Numbered from the stretch's first letter, positions 33,771 through 48,250 are shown. The stretch: DNA of 64,000 nucleotides from Stromatinia cepivora (GCA_014898415.1 RCTD01000005.1:1798001-1862000), one strand, 5' to 3'. A program made the numbers and translations. Notes: generated by a model not told the origin, from the sequence alone.

Positions 33771-36700
33771 GACCGATCTAAATGCTCGAAAGCGGGGAGG
33801 GTGAAATTCCGAAAAGTTCCAATCGGGCAATACTAGAAGACTTCCGTCAACTGGCCTAGCTTCGAAAGGAATTTAGAAGAGGGGCAAGTGTCGATTCTTA
33901 TAGGGCCCAATGCTAAAGCAAAGGGTTCCACGCCAAGGGTACTAACTTTAACCAATAGGTATTATGAAAATAAATATTGAATCTATTGAGAGAATGTAAG
34001 TTAGCAAAGGTTCTATTGCTTGGGTTAGTTTGCAAGTGTGCTTCAAGCTCAGAATCGTGGGATTGCGATTGAGTGATGCTTTTGATGTCTGCTGTCAATG
34101 GTGCGACCTGCCACCAAAGTCTCCAATTCATCCAACGAAGGAAGACAATGGCACATTCGCATTTTTATCTCAATCGACCGCTCCCAGCGAGAAGAACTTC
34201 AAATAGATGCGAAAATCAATAAAGAAGATGGGGGGTCCTTACATTGTAAGATGCTTCTCTTGAAGGAAAAAAAGAGATCGCGAAAGATCTGAGATTTGTT
34301 TTGACATGTAGGGCGAGTGCGGAGGGTTGAAGGGGATCGCGTGATAATTAATTACGGGTATCGATCAAATCGCAGGTTGCTTTTTCTATCTTCGGTTCTC
34401 TGAGTAGCCGGTGGGTATCCTGGGCCGCTCGGATAGTCGGTATCTTTTATTGTCACTGACTCCGGGAGTCGTGTCATCCAATTCCATGGTTGAGGGGATG
34501 GATCTGGAGTTATTGCTAGGGGAAGAACTCAGTGTTTCCGTCAAAGATAGTATACCTATGGTTGTTCCTTGATCTTGTGGGGTAATGGGATAGGCTGAGA
34601 TGTAAGCTTGTTGTGGTTCAAACTATAGTATTGGTTACGTGCTTCCTGTTCATCGAACTCAAGGTACTGACTTCAATTAGGAAGGAGCACATGTGTACCA
34701 CGTGATAAGAACGATTAAGATGAGAGGAAGCTATGAGTTGAGCTTCATTTATCCAGGAGAGGATCGATTAGTAGGTTTCTTTGACCTCAAGCCAACGGAA
34801 ATTTACAGCAGTACAACGATATACTTCACATCGAAGATACTCGGTCGCTTTTATTGCAACTCATAGTCCTTTACCAAACAGTCACATAGGAAACCTAGTT
34901 GCTAATTCTGAACAGTCCACTTTTACCTACAAGTATGTGCAGACTCACCAAACCCATTACGTCCTTTTGCAATGACAAAAGTGCCATACCATCACATAAA
35001 TATGACAACGTATTCGCGCGGCAATGGGAGGGATGTACTCATCATTTCGATGAGATTCTCCACGGCAAATCACCCATAGCAACGATTCTGAAAAGGTCAT
35101 GCTTTAATGCACCCGCCAAAGGGCCCCATCTAATGTGATTTGCCCCGTATATCAATTATCATATTTGGCCAATACATCAATATCATAAATTCGCACGTTA
35201 GACACATACTGCAGTGCATGCAAGAAGCCTGGAAATATCCCTTCACCTCTGAGAAAATCAAAGTAGTCCCAAACCTCCTCTGGCCAAGGATGTTTGCCCC
35301 CATTGCCGCAAAAATTTCGGAGAAGTTGCTTCTGATACTATAAATTCGCATGTCGTACGCATACTCGAACGGATGTCGGACGTAACTGAGTATGCATACG
35401 ATTCTGATAACATACAGCGTGAAACTTGTTTCACAACTTTCCTCCTAACCGCTCTTCCTGCTCCCCCCCACTAAGCCCCCAAAATGCTGGCATTGAAGCA
35501 CATTGATCGGCAGCACACCACAATGTCCTCCTCTTGAAAATGGAAGCTACCAATAAAGGTAGTGAAATGGAAACATCCGAAGATGAATCTAAATCAATTC
35601 GTCCCACAGCCACGAAAGCATGTGGGGATAAGCCCTTTATTTGACGTCGGCTCAGGACGGATGTAAATGAATCCGATGACGGAACATTGAGCTCGAAAGC
35701 CAGCAGCGCGGTAGATATTTTTCAAAAGATACAACTACAATACCATAAGATTTTCATCGAGTGGCCTAGTAAATCTCAGTGCTTTTGAAATCTACCACAT
35801 TGTGCCGTATTATGTATTTTTTTTATGTGCATTTTGCTTTTTCCGTTTCCTACTCTCTGATGTTTGCTGATTTCGAGACTGGTGATACCTAGTAATTGTG
35901 ACTAAATGAATCTTGAGTGAGCGCAAGTCCTACTGACCTGAGAAAATCTATTGTCGTGGCTAGTCGAGAAGGAGATGTCGCGGTTCTGTGGAAGTAGTAT
36001 GTTAGCAAAGTCTTGAGTGATGCTGGTGTTCAACGCAGACGACGCGCTGTTTCGCTGATATCTTGAAGCTCTTTTCGATTCTGAAGTTGAAAGTAGAGTG
36101 AAGAGCATCGCGATACTAATCCTCTTGGATCAAAGATCTCAAACGGTCAAAAGCGCGAAAGAATGTTCAAGATTGATGGCGAGAGTAATGTGCAAGACAA
36201 TATTGAAAATTTAAAAGAAGATGATGTAGCCACTAAACCGTTGTGTCTAAATAAGAAAGAAGTCATGAATAAGTCGGCTGGTGTGCTTGAGAAAATAAAG
36301 GAAGAAAGATCACAACTATTGACAAGTTTGGTTTCATCTTTTGATACCTACCTAGTTATCTCGAAGGTGAATCTCAAGGCGAATCACGTGATATAATCTT
36401 ATTCGTTCACTATTTTGCCAGGCACAATTGACTTGCTGAGACTTTGCATTGTTTTGCATGAAATGGAGATGTTCATTCGAATTGTTGATTTTCAAACCAT
36501 GTCACCCTTTTGAGCCTCTATATTTGTTCGAAACTATTCTATGGGTACTGTGTACTCTTCCTCAATTTGGGGTAATGTGTAAATGGTTTCAAGGTGAACC
36601 AAATACACAAGGAAATGAAAAATCGGTCAAATCACTTGCAGACCAACAACATCCATTACTCTTCCTTGTACTCAAAGAATTCTTCTTTATATCAAATTTG

Positions 36701-39480
36701 ACAACAATACTTACCATAATTTCCTGACGTCAATTTACTTCCATGTTTTTTTCATGATTTTATATCGGAGAATCCTCAAGTGCAAGGAATCAAGAACCCA
36801 GGTCCTAGAAATCTCGTGGTTCAACAGGTCTTCATGTTGCCCCTGCCCTTCCTTTATCCCTTGCTTATTATTTTAACCACCTTGGAAAAACGACGGGGAA
36901 ATGTCCCTAAGGTTTTTTGTCACCTTGTAGGTATTTCTTTAATTTCCGATTTATTGACGAATCATATTATGGATTTTGATCTTATTATCAATAGATCTCG
37001 GTGGAATGGAAGATCGAAAGAAGAAATGGAAGGTAAGGTAAGGTTTGATGAATTAAGTCTTAAGATGAAATGAGAGATCTTCTGAATTGGAATTGGTTGT
37101 GAAAATGGAGGAATTTGATGTTGGTGTGAAGATTTTTGATTTTTATGAAAGGTTGAAAGGTTAATCAAGGGGTTAAGGGGGATTGTGATGGATTTGTCAA
37201 ACGTGCACTTTGAAAACTTCAAGATGCAAGTTTTTTTTGATACGCACAGTGACAGTGGTCAGTGATCACCAAATCCGGAAGAGTTTTGACCGAATTTGGG
37301 TAATACGAAGATGCATTAGGAAGGAGAGATCCGAATGATGTTACAATCCGGAAGAGATCTTCGGAAATGGGAAGAGAAGAGAAGGATTGAGCAACGACGG
37401 AAACGTTTGATTCATTCTTGGTGAAGAGATGAATGCTCGTGAATCATAAGTTGAGTTCCATGATGATGGTGAGCTCCAGAAATGACGGAAAGCGTTGTTG
37501 TGAATTCGGCCCAGCGGATTGCGCCGATGAAATAAGGGTGGGTGAATTTTTCTTACCTACATAAAACACAGCCACAAATGAAACGGTTGTTTCCTTCCTT
37601 CGTATATTCGTATTTTGACGATATCATCAATTCTGATTCGTGGGGATATCATGACTGACACTGCATGCTTAGAGGAGACAACTAATAATTGTGCCTCTTG
37701 AGAACATTTCAGGCGCAGTGCAGGCGACGATATGATATGTACCTCGAAATATCACAAAGGAGTACGAGAATCAACCCTGAAGTTGGGATGATTTCTTTGT
37801 ATGGGAGATATACTTTTTGAATCTTAGTTTATAGACTATCGATGTTCGTTTTTCACGATTCAGTCGTCTGATCTACATCGTATCTCATTTCCATGATTTC
37901 CATGAGAAATACCGAGAAATATGGAAGGAGATAAGAACTAAAAATGTAGACCTTGGGAGTCAAAGTATTCGAAGTTTAGGGTCTTGGATACAAAGTAGCG
38001 TGATGAAAATATTCGGAAATATAAACTTATTATCATTATCATTATCATTATGAAAAATGTAATAAGATGGGTTCATCGCTGTATTTTCGACCGACCCAAT
38101 TAGTTATATTTATTACAGCAGGAACCAACTTAATACTATCTAGTACTTACTATTCGGGTACTATCTGCCCTAAAACTTTAGCACCCGCACAAGCTTCCAG
38201 CTACTCACTCACTTCCCGCTTCTAACTTCAAGTTTTGTTTATGTCAACAAAAATCCATTCAAGATATATTTGTTCTGATGGTCTTCATACGAATAACATC
38301 AAATCATCTCATCGAATCTTCTACTAAAAATAACATTCCTCGAGATCGAAGACGACAACAAACCACCAAACCACCAAACCACCAAACCACCATACCTCTT
38401 ATCGATATAAATCAAGAATCAATTCGATCCACGAATTATCCCCAAAATCCCGATATCACGGTCAAAGCCCAGCCCAGGCTGCCCAGGCTGCCCAGTCCAC
38501 CGCCATCCAAGAATCTAATTTTCGTACCACGTTGGCTCGAAAAAATACCTTGAACCCTGAAAAGAGACGGAAAAAGTTACTTATTAGTGGTGGTTCGTGT
38601 GGCCTGAAGTGGAGTGAGCTTGAATGAGAAAAAGAGTAAGAAAAGGAAGGGAAAATTCTTGTCTGAGATGCCACTTATTTGTCTCACATAACGGGCACAA
38701 AACATTTGAATCAATATCATTCGGTCCAATTCATTCAATTCATTCAATTCGTCCATATCGTCCATACTCGAAAAGGCTGGAAACAATTCGAAAACAAATT
38801 CAACTCTCATTCATTCTCTTTTCTCATTACTGGAACGCCTCAATTTCTATACACGCTCTTTTCCTTTACCTACCCTACCTAGTACAGTATCTCATTCGTC
38901 AAAACGATAATAGACGAGTACTGAAAAACATTCAACATCCAAAAAAAAATAACCTTCCCACCGAATTCAACCATTTTACTTTTACCCCTTCGTTCGTTAT
39001 TTTACAACAAACTCGATCTTCTTCAAACCTCTTTTTTTCTTGTCGATTCCAAAAATTTAGACACCTTAAGAGGAACCCATTTGATTACCTGTTTTTCTCT
39101 CTTTTTCACAAAACTTTACGACCATTTATTTTACAATTTCTGCGACGTGTCGAAACCTTTTTCACCGAAGAATAATAATCAAAGCGTTCGTAATCCGTAA
39201 TCATCGTACGGAGACTACACCAAAACCAATAGTTTAATTTAATCCCCATTGATCTTCATCCGGTCAATTTCGAAGCACCTCTCGTTTGTGCTTGAATACC
39301 TACCTCCTTCAACCAATTCGAAACTACTTCGCATCGAAGTTCTCCACACTACAACAACACATAAAGTTGGTTAATAAAGGGGAAAGATTGGCTGAGGGTA
39401 AGATACTATATCAATTACTACTCAATCTACATTTTGCCTGAATGTAGCGTGAGTGAATAATAAAGTGTTTGGTGACTAAC
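33771..39480. other. gene-poor region, about 5.7 kb
   Basis: No well-supported gene. Weak candidates: a plus ORF 36163-36396 (listed), minus ORFs 36108-35902 and 35613-35431 that might be exons of one small gene, and plus ORFs 36449-36727 and 36780-37073 with hydrophobic stretches. A (TTATCA)n repeat lies at about 38028-38053. From about 38280 the DNA is CT-rich and probably the promoter and long leader of the Mid2-like gene. Confidence 0.5.
36163..36396 (+). CDS. doubtful small ORF, unrecognised
   Basis: 77 codons, MFKIDGESNVQDNIENLKED and onward, with a helical charged region (VLEKIKEERSQLLTSLVSSF). A donor-like AAG/GTGAAT near 36367 and an acceptor-like TTTTGCCAG near 36421 hint at a second exon (IDLLRLCIVLHEMEMFIRIV), but the phases do not fit simply. 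No family is recognised. Confidence 0.2.
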   Translation: MFKIDGESNVQDNIENLKEDDVATKPLCLNKKEVMNKSAGVLEKIKEERSQLLTSLVSSFDTYLVISKVNLKANHVI

Positions 39481-39528
39481 ATGGCTACATATAGGAAGCC
39501 TGAGAAATTTGTCGCCAGACAATTCACG

Positions 39529-40887
39529 ATGTCTTCTAACAATACAAGTATGGCAACCAGTGCGCCGCCTGTAGCTGCTACTTCTTCTGCTGAAGTCCCT
39601 TCTTCGACTTCTCAATCATTAACATCCACGACATCTACATCAAGTGCAATTGCTAACACAAGTTCATCGAGTACAGCCACAAGTCCTGATCCTGCAACTC
39701 CTGTTTCTAGCAGTAGTAGTGTAGTACTTCCAGCTCCACAAACTACAACATCAACAACACCACCAGCACCGCCAACACCAACAACACCAACGCCAACAAC
39801 ACCAACGCCAACAACACCATCAGCGACAACTCCAGTGATAGTTGCAACAACTCCCACTACTCCGGCGGTTGTACCTGCACCTACTACTCAAAAAACTACT
39901 GAATCCAAGACGACACCCACAACAACAGCCGCAGCCGATCCTCCAACGCCTACAGTCGTTGTATCCGTTGTTACTGTAACTCCAACTGACGGTATATCAT
40001 CTGGACAAGTCACAACTGAATATATTACATCTACACAAGCTATTGCATCCAAATCATCTTCTGCATCGTCAACTTCATCATCTTCCACAACTTCCGGAAC
40101 AGCCGGTCTTAGCAATGTAGGGACAAGTAAATCGGGAGGGTCAGGTATTGGAAATGGAGGAACAATTGCTATCGCAGTAGTTGTACCTATTGTTGCAGTT
40201 GCTGCTTTAATTGCAGCTGGATTATTCTTTTGGAGAAAACGAAAACAACGTAAGGATGCCGAAGAAATGAGAAGAAAGGAAGTCGAGGAATATGGATACA
40301 ATCCCAACAATGATCCGACAATTCCGGCTGTTGGATCAGGAGGAAGTGATGGACCATTCGAAATGCGTGAAGAAGAAGGATCTGGTTATCGTGGATGGGG
40401 TACGACAGCTGTAGCATCATCAGGAAGAAAAGCTTCAACAACATTATCCGGTGGTCAATCCGCAGGTGGAATTGGTATGGCTTATTCGGATGGAAACTCA
40501 CCGACTCATGCAGTCTCCGACACTCGATCTGACAATCCTTTAGTTGATCATGAAGACGAAGGTATGGGTGCTATGGGACCAACTACAGGAGGAAATCGCG
40601 ATATAAACCGAGGACTATCGAATGCTTCATCAACATACAGTGCTGCCAATCGATCAGATGGATCAGGTGAAGGTCCAGGTGGATATAATGGAGGTGGACA
40701 ATATTATGATCAATATGGAGGTGGAAACCCATATTCTGACGCAACACCATATGGAAGTCCACCAAATCGAGCCGAAGTTTCAGGACAACCAGTTATACGT
40801 GATGTATCAGCAAGGAGAAACACACGAATTGAAAATCCATCACATTACCCAGGTCAACAAAGTGCCGGTATTTCACAAAACTTTTAA
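39529..40887 (+). CDS. Mid2-like, Ser/Thr-rich single-pass cell-surface protein
   Basis: About 452 aa. The N-terminal 200 residues are almost only Ser, Thr, Ala and Pro, with PTPTTP repeats, as in heavily O-mannosylated ectodomains. One transmembrane helix follows (GTIAIAVVVPIVAVAALIAA, then GLFFW), then a stop-transfer RKRKQRK and a disordered cytoplasmic tail rich in Gly, Asn, Ser and Tyr. The layout is that of Mid2/Wsc-type cell-wall-integrity sensors, which signal through Rho1 (family knowledge), but the ectodomain has no Cys-rich WSC domain and no clear signal peptide. The frame is open from 39481 (MATYRKPEKF), but a GTGAGT at about 39450 and a CTAAC...ATATAG at 39476-39494 look like an intron that removes that ATG. 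The next ATG, 39529 (MSSNNTSMATS), is then the start. Confidence 0.7.
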   Translation: MSSNNTSMATSAPPVAATSSAEVPSSTSQSLTSTTSTSSAIANTSSSSTATSPDPATPVSSSSSVVLPAPQTTTSTTPPAPPTPTTPTPTTPTPTTPSATTPVIVATTPTTPAVVPAPTTQKTTESKTTPTTTAAADPPTPTVVVSVVTVTPTDGISSGQVTTEYITSTQAIASKSSSASSTSSSSTTSGTAGLSNVGTSKSGGSGIGNGGTIAIAVVVPIVAVAALIAAGLFFWRKRKQRKDAEEMRRKEVEEYGYNPNNDPTIPAVGSGGSDGPFEMREEEGSGYRGWGTTAVASSGRKASTTLSGGQSAGGIGMAYSDGNSPTHAVSDTRSDNPLVDHEDEGMGAMGPTTGGNRDINRGLSNASSTYSAANRSDGSGEGPGGYNGGGQYYDQYGGGNPYSDATPYGSPPNRAEVSGQPVIRDVSARRNTRIENPSHYPGQQSAGISQNF

Positions 40888-41841
40888 TCGAATAGGATGG
40901 GATTTGTAACGATTTTTTCATCCATCTACGCACACACGTTATTATAAAAAAGTTTCATTTGGGAAGCCGTGCTCCCGTACTTTAATATGCGGTGAGAGTG
41001 AAAAGGGAATCTTCGGGGCACAGCTTTGTAGTCATATTATATCACAATACCATTATGGGGGAGTGGATGGCGTTTTTTCTTTTCTTTTATGAATGGCCTT
41101 TTCTCTTCTTCAGAAGCTACGATGAAGTAGCTTTCTGGCCTTTCTTTTGTTTGATATTGAGGCGGTTTGATGGTGGTTTGATGGGAGTGAAGGATTACTT
41201 ACGCTTATACCAGGCGAGGTAGAGGGATGGAATGGCGAGAGAGGGAAGAGTGGGGTTTGAGGGGAGATGGGGTGGTGCAGGGCGGGGGGGAGGAATGGAG
41301 AAGGGAATCTTGGCAGGTTTGATGTGATGGTGTCACTGTGGAAAGATACCAATAGCGAATGGAAGATACCTAGGTAGTGAAGAGTGGCATATACAAAATG
41401 AAATAATGATCCAGGGAGAATAGATGATGTATCCGTGTCTTGCGTGTATACATGCTCATGTTACTAGTAGAAATTGAAATAATCAAAATAGAAGACTTGG
41501 GAGTTATATATGGTGAGTGTGGTGGGGTGGGTATGGTGGGTGCAGTAGGCAAGGAAATGTGCATGAGGATTAGAGTTGAGGTGTGTTGTTGTAATTGATC
41601 GACAGAGTAGATGGATTTGATTGATTATAGTTTTTGTGTGCATGTGTATTGTATATTGATGCTTGGTGGAAGGGGAGATGTGAGGGGAGGCGATGGGTGG
41701 GCATGGGTGGTATGAGATGAGGGGAAAAAGTGAAGAGAAGAGGGAAAAGGCCGGTGGGGTGGGGAAGGAGGGTGCGGGGAGAAGAGATAGAATTGAGGTA
41801 TATTTTGGATTGAATCGAGGTGTATTTTGGATGGGGTGGAG

Positions 41842-41922
41842 GATGAGATGATGAGATGATGAGATGATGAGATGATGAGATGATGAGATGATGAGATGAT
41901 GAGATGATGAGATGATGAGATG
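41842..41922 (+). repeat. minisatellite, 8-bp unit GATGAGAT
   Basis: About ten nearly perfect copies of GATGAGAT in tandem. Confidence 0.95.
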
Positions 41923-42005
41923 TTGGATGCGTGATTGATGGGTGATGAGATGGGTATTGATGGATGGATATATTGATGTATTGGTAGAGTGGGGTTTTTG
42001 GGTAG

Positions 42006-42042
42006 GGGGTGGATGGGGTGGATGGGGTGGATGGGATGGTTT
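42006..42042 (+). repeat. short tandem repeat, unit GGATGGGGT
   Basis: About four 9-bp units. Confidence 0.8.
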
Positions 42043-42289
42043 GTATATACCCTCAAGACCATTCATTACCTGATTCCCGATACCAATGCATTGCTGAACG
42101 CCCTCGACCCTTTTCGAACAAGTATCCGCCTTTCTTCTACGATGTTATCATGTTACAAACTGTGCTCAGTACTTGAGGAGTTGCGAAATAGATCACTGTC
42201 GGTATTGCGGTGAGGAGAGAAGAGGAGGGTAGGGGGTCTGTTTGGTGCCTCGGTTAGTTGGTTGATTGATCGGTTGATTGGTTGGTTGA

Positions 42290-42320
42290 TAGGTTGGTAG
42301 GTAGGTAGGTAGGTAGGTAC
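42290..42320 (+). repeat. (GGTA)n microsatellite
   Basis: Tetranucleotide run following a GGTTGATT-rich stretch at 42250-42290. Confidence 0.85.
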
Positions 42321-43331
42321 TTGGGATGGAGGGCTAAGTTATTATATGATTTGATATGATATGATGTCAGTGCGGATGTGATATGAGGGGAAATGGAATA
42401 CAGTGAGGAGAATTAGAGTTTCCGAAATGCGAGGAGTTGATTCGGTGTTTATTGGGTAGTTAGTTATACGTAATATGTAGGTAATGTGTATGGAGAGGAT
42501 CTTGGCGGAATGGGAGAGGAGGGGGAATAGAAGAGGGGAAGAGGTAGAGAGGGTAGATGAAGGATAGAATGTATCGAGGAATTGGTTTGATAATATAGTA
42601 TCTGGTGATTCTTGACATCATAGGATTTTAGACTGCACTTAGTCTCTTATTCGTATGAGGGGGATCTGAATTGGGATTCGAAGAGCTTCTAACGTCTAGA
42701 TATTACTTAATCTAGATAAAAGATCCCGAAGTGCGGGATCCATACTAGTTTCAGGGAGTGTTTTATATGTGGATGAATGCCGATGTACTCCGATTTCATT
42801 GTTAAGCTTTTTGTATACGCAGCATCCAGTAGAAAGAACTATCTTGGTATTTATTCATGAGGTATGTAAGCAGGTATAATAGATAATTGATAACTGATGC
42901 TTTGTATTTCCAGTAATCTCTCTATATGAGTCAAACATCATAGAAAATCAATATAGCTTTATAATACCCCATTAGGAAAACCTCTACAGCATACAATTAG
43001 ATTCTAGGAATGACCCAACCTTACGTATTTTACGTATTGTGAATTTTCTAAGAGGTGGGGTAGAAAAAGTTAAAGCGAACCTTTACCCCTCACCTATGAC
43101 TTATGGCGGCAATACAGCTATCCGAAAGAAGTCCGCACCAACTTCTAAGCAAGCTTTACAAATAAACAACTACTTGGTACTTCATACATCAACTTATTCA
43201 TACAGTACATCCATCAACACCAAATATATTTTTGTACACCTTGAGAGCTCGGCCATACACCTTGATAGTTTTATTTTTGTCAAGCGGACGAATTATATTA
43301 CGGAAGAGAAAGAAAGAAAGAAAGAGTTAAT

Positions 43332-45334
<2,003 letters not shown>

Positions 45335-45896
45335 CTGGCTGAGGTTATAAGGGAAAGGGAAAAGGCGATGCTGTAAGGATGGGGATGTCAGTAATGGATG
45401 GAAAATGAAGCTGAAAATGTGAATATGGATATGTATATGAAGGAATGACTGAGCTTTGTGTTACGAGGTTGTGATGTTGGGCGGTTTTTGTCACTCATTG
45501 GATCATGTGAATATTTTCTATTGGTTTGGTTTAGGGGAGTGTGATCAATACTTGAGTACAGTGTAGTTTTATGTGGTATAACTTTTTTTGATATATCCCA
45601 AGTGAGACTTCATTTAACCTGTCTACTTGTCTACTTGCCTGCCAACAGAAGCTTAAATTTTCTGGTGTTTAGTAACACATTTTTCGCTATTATGGTCATT
45701 TAAAACTGTTCGTGGGAAAGCAATGATTATTTGATTATTGTACACTTAGTTCAGCGATCTTCGAAGTTATATGTGGATAAATCGTGGATAAATTTCCACG
45801 CCATTAGTAAACTCCCAGAGTTCTGGTTCTAGTAGCTCTTGAAGAACTAGAAACTCCCATGCTATATTATCTGTCCGAGCGATATCCTTTGATAGT
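45335..45896. other. convergent intergenic region between SFA1 and the CaaX array
   Basis: Holds the SFA1 3' end and the 3' flank of array copy 1. A stretch at about 45598-45660 (CAAGTGAGACTTCATTT, then CTTGCCTGCCAACAGAAGC) resembles 51172-51215, downstream of copy 5. This shows that the duplicated unit extends past the stop codon. Confidence 0.5.
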
Positions 45897-46507
45897 CTAC
45901 ATTATCGAACAGCAGCTATTCTTTTTTGTTATATAATTAGTATACTGCCTGTTCATTGGGTAGATTGGGGTTTTTTTTTGCTTACGGGATGGCCTCTTGG
46001 TCGCTGTCGACGTTCTGCCTCTGCCGCCCTCGAAGACCCCATCCGTGGAGCCGCCGACCGTGAGGTTTCTCCCGGGAAATGTTTTTTATGCCTTTGGGAA
46101 TATTCTTCTGACGTCCTGTTGGCCCTGGAGTCACCTTGCTTTACTGCCGGAAACAAAATGTTCTCATCAAACGTTTTAATCGGGTCGTGAAAATGTTTGG
46201 AATTTTTCATTTGATATCCTCCTGGCGGCGTGCGAAGATGTCCATTGCCTGTCACCGCAATTACTGGTGTTTTGACCCGCGCGGCCCCTACGTCCCCCGG
46301 TCGCTTTTGCGGAGGAGGGTGGAGGGTGCTTTGGAAATTTCGTCGTGCGCGCACCGACGTGCTTGCCTGCCTTTCCCCTAGTTCGCGTCGAGGATAGTGG
46401 TACTGAGGCCAAGCATCCCCAGTGTCTATAACGAACCCATCATTTCGTGCTTGATTCTGAGGGGTTGCTTGATGTCTCGAATGCGTGTTGTTGCGTGAGG
46501 GTAACAT
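45897..46507 (-). CDS. tandem CaaX protein, copy 1 (ends CCSIM)
   Basis: Exon 1 46507-45986 (174 codons), intron 45985-45921 (GTAAGC donor, TACTAAT branch, AAG acceptor), exon 2 45920-45897 encoding NSCCSIM and a stop; 181 aa. The protein is disordered, rich in Arg, Pro and Ser and strongly basic at the end of exon 1 (RRQRPRGHP). It ends in CSIM, a CaaX box with Met last, the form preferred by farnesyltransferase (established), with an extra Cys before it that could be palmitoylated. It shares with its neighbours the position of the start codon relative to flanking DNA, the short last intron, an N-x-x-F-like block (DENILFPAVKQGD) and the 3' flank. The exon is visibly richer in G+C than the surroundings. 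No known family is recognised. Confidence 0.6.
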
Positions 46508-46762
46508 ACTGATTTCGAGGTGTTGGGGTTTTGAGGTTGGAAACTTAAAAGGAGAGTAAGGGGAGCTAGAGGGAGGACGATGCGAATTATTATTAGTTCG
46601 AAGTGTTTAGAGCGAGGCTGGTGCGTAGGAGGATCAAAGATGATAGACGCATGAATACTTGAAGGTATATGGTTTTGATTTCTTGAAGAATTCTGCAAGA
46701 AAGAGGATGCAAAAATATATACTCTTTAGTGTAGATTATGAATCATGTATCTTTTCGTGATG

Positions 46763-46818
46763 CATAGTCATAAGTATGACACCTATAAGCCCTAAAATGC
46801 CTATGAGTCCTCAAGTCA
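46763..46818 (-). promoter_or_regulatory. conserved upstream block of array copy 1
   Basis: Plus-strand text has ATAGTCATAAGTATGACACC and then CTATGAGTCCTCAAGTCA, about 260-310 bp upstream of the ATG. Similar blocks precede all five copies. ATGAGTC and GAGTCAT resemble fungal bZIP (Gcn4/AP-1-type) half-sites (inference). Confidence 0.4.
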
Positions 46819-47139
46819 CAAGGTTACCCTTTGGTATATTCTCATATCGTTTCTCCCCGAGTTCCGAAACTCACATACACACTTGAAGTTATTTCAGTAC
46901 AGTCTAGATTGCGCGAAGAGCTAGATTGCGTTCTAGGAGCCGATTGAAAAGCAAAGATTGCTTATTATACAGCCAATAAATATCCAAAATCTACATGGAA
47001 ATCCTGGGGCATCGGTAGTTCGAATGGTAGCAGTACCTTCTGGGAAAGTAGTCATTCTTAAAGTACTAGCTACCCCGCTGAATTGGATATAATATGGAGG
47101 TAAAATGATACCTGTTCTTAATCATACCCGTTTTCAATA

Positions 47140-47636
47140 ATATTCACTCCTCATGATACCCAGCTCCAATGATACAGCTCCAATAATATCCATCTCCAAT
47201 AATACCCACCTCCAATAATATCCATCTCCAATAACCTTCATCTCCAACTTTATCCAACTCCAATAATACCCACCTCCAATAATACTCATCTCCAATAATA
47301 TTCATCTCCAATAATATTCATCTCCAATAATCTTCATCTCCAACTTTATCCAACTCCAATAATACCCACCTCCAATAATACTCATCTCCAATAATATTCA
47401 TCTCCAATAATATTCATCTCCAATAATCTTCATCTCCAACTTTATCCAACTCCAATAATACCCACCTCCAATAATACTCATCTCCAATAATATTCATCTC
47501 CAATAATATTCATCTCCAATAATCTTCATCTCCAACTTTATCCAACTCCAATAATACCCACCTCCAATAATACTCATCTCCAATAATACTCATCTCCAAT
47601 AATATTCATCTCCAATAATCCCCATTCCAATAATAT
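47140..47636 (+). repeat. minisatellite with a 96-bp higher-order unit
   Basis: Built of about 16-bp units such as CATCTCCAATAATATT. A variant CCAACTTTATCC recurs at 47244, 47340, 47436 and 47532, exactly every 96 bp, so six 16-bp units form a higher-order repeat amplified at least three times. It lies between array copies 1 and 2, next to the 3' end of copy 2. Confidence 0.95.
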
Positions 47637-47698
47637 ACATATCCCTATCCCTATTTAGGAGATATCCTCGGGTAATCTACTCGAGTACATGATGCAAC

Positions 47699-48008
47699 CT
47701 ACATCATCAAACAGGCACATCCCGATTTTTCTTTACTCTGTCAAAAGAAATCAGTATAATTCCCAAATATGTTAAGCGAAGTGTGGATTATATATTCTCT
47801 TTAATACCTTTGTATCATGGCGAGCATCAGACTTTCTCACTTCTGGCATATCATCGAAACATACATTACGCGGGTCCTTGACATAAATTGGCGGCGGTCT
47901 TCGCGATGGTCTGGCATCGATATTCTCTTCAGTGAAGATACTAGTATGTGGCTTCTCCTTCGAGGCGATCTGTGCTGTCGAATTCATATATCTTTGCGAG
48001 GATGACAT
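47699..48008 (-). CDS. tandem CaaX protein, copy 2 (ends GCACLMM)
   Basis: Exon 1 48008-47808 (67 codons, start MSSSQRYMNST), intron 47807-47738 (GTATTA donor, TTTTGACAG acceptor), exon 2 47737-47699 encoding SKEKSGCACLMM; 79 aa. The body is hydrophilic and disordered (EENIDARPSRRPPPIYVKD) with the family block RNVCFDDMPEVRKSD just before the intron. The CLMM end is a CaaX box, with a second Cys two residues upstream as in palmitoylated Ras-type tails (family knowledge). The same frame is open to 48122, but the homologous copies all align at MSSS/MSTS, so 48008 is chosen. Confidence 0.6.
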
Positions 48009-48250
48009 GCTGGATTTTAAGTTTGAATACGAACGTGGAACAAAGGCGAGGTGAGCGCGGTGAGCAAGAGGAACAGCGATATGAATCAGTGGTTCTTTCG
48101 AGATACTCGAAGCAAAGTGCATAAAGTAGGATGCTTGAAGTGTGATAAACGTATTGAAGTTTGGATGTACTGTGATATTTTGGTAATTTTGATTATTTCC
48201 TAAAAGAGATGGTGATACAATGAATGCTATGTACCCTTTTGATCTGGGTT

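Larger units (their letters stand above)
40888..43331. other. intergenic region, about 2.4 kb, repeat-rich
   Basis: Contains several GA/GT-rich repeats (listed). The long His/Ser/Pro-rich minus ORFs at 41464-42066 are translations of these repeats. No gene is supported. Confidence 0.6.

Noticed and set aside
41464..42066. 200-aa His/Ser-rich minus ORF
   Set aside because: It is composed of the GATGAGAT minisatellite and GGGT-rich DNA.
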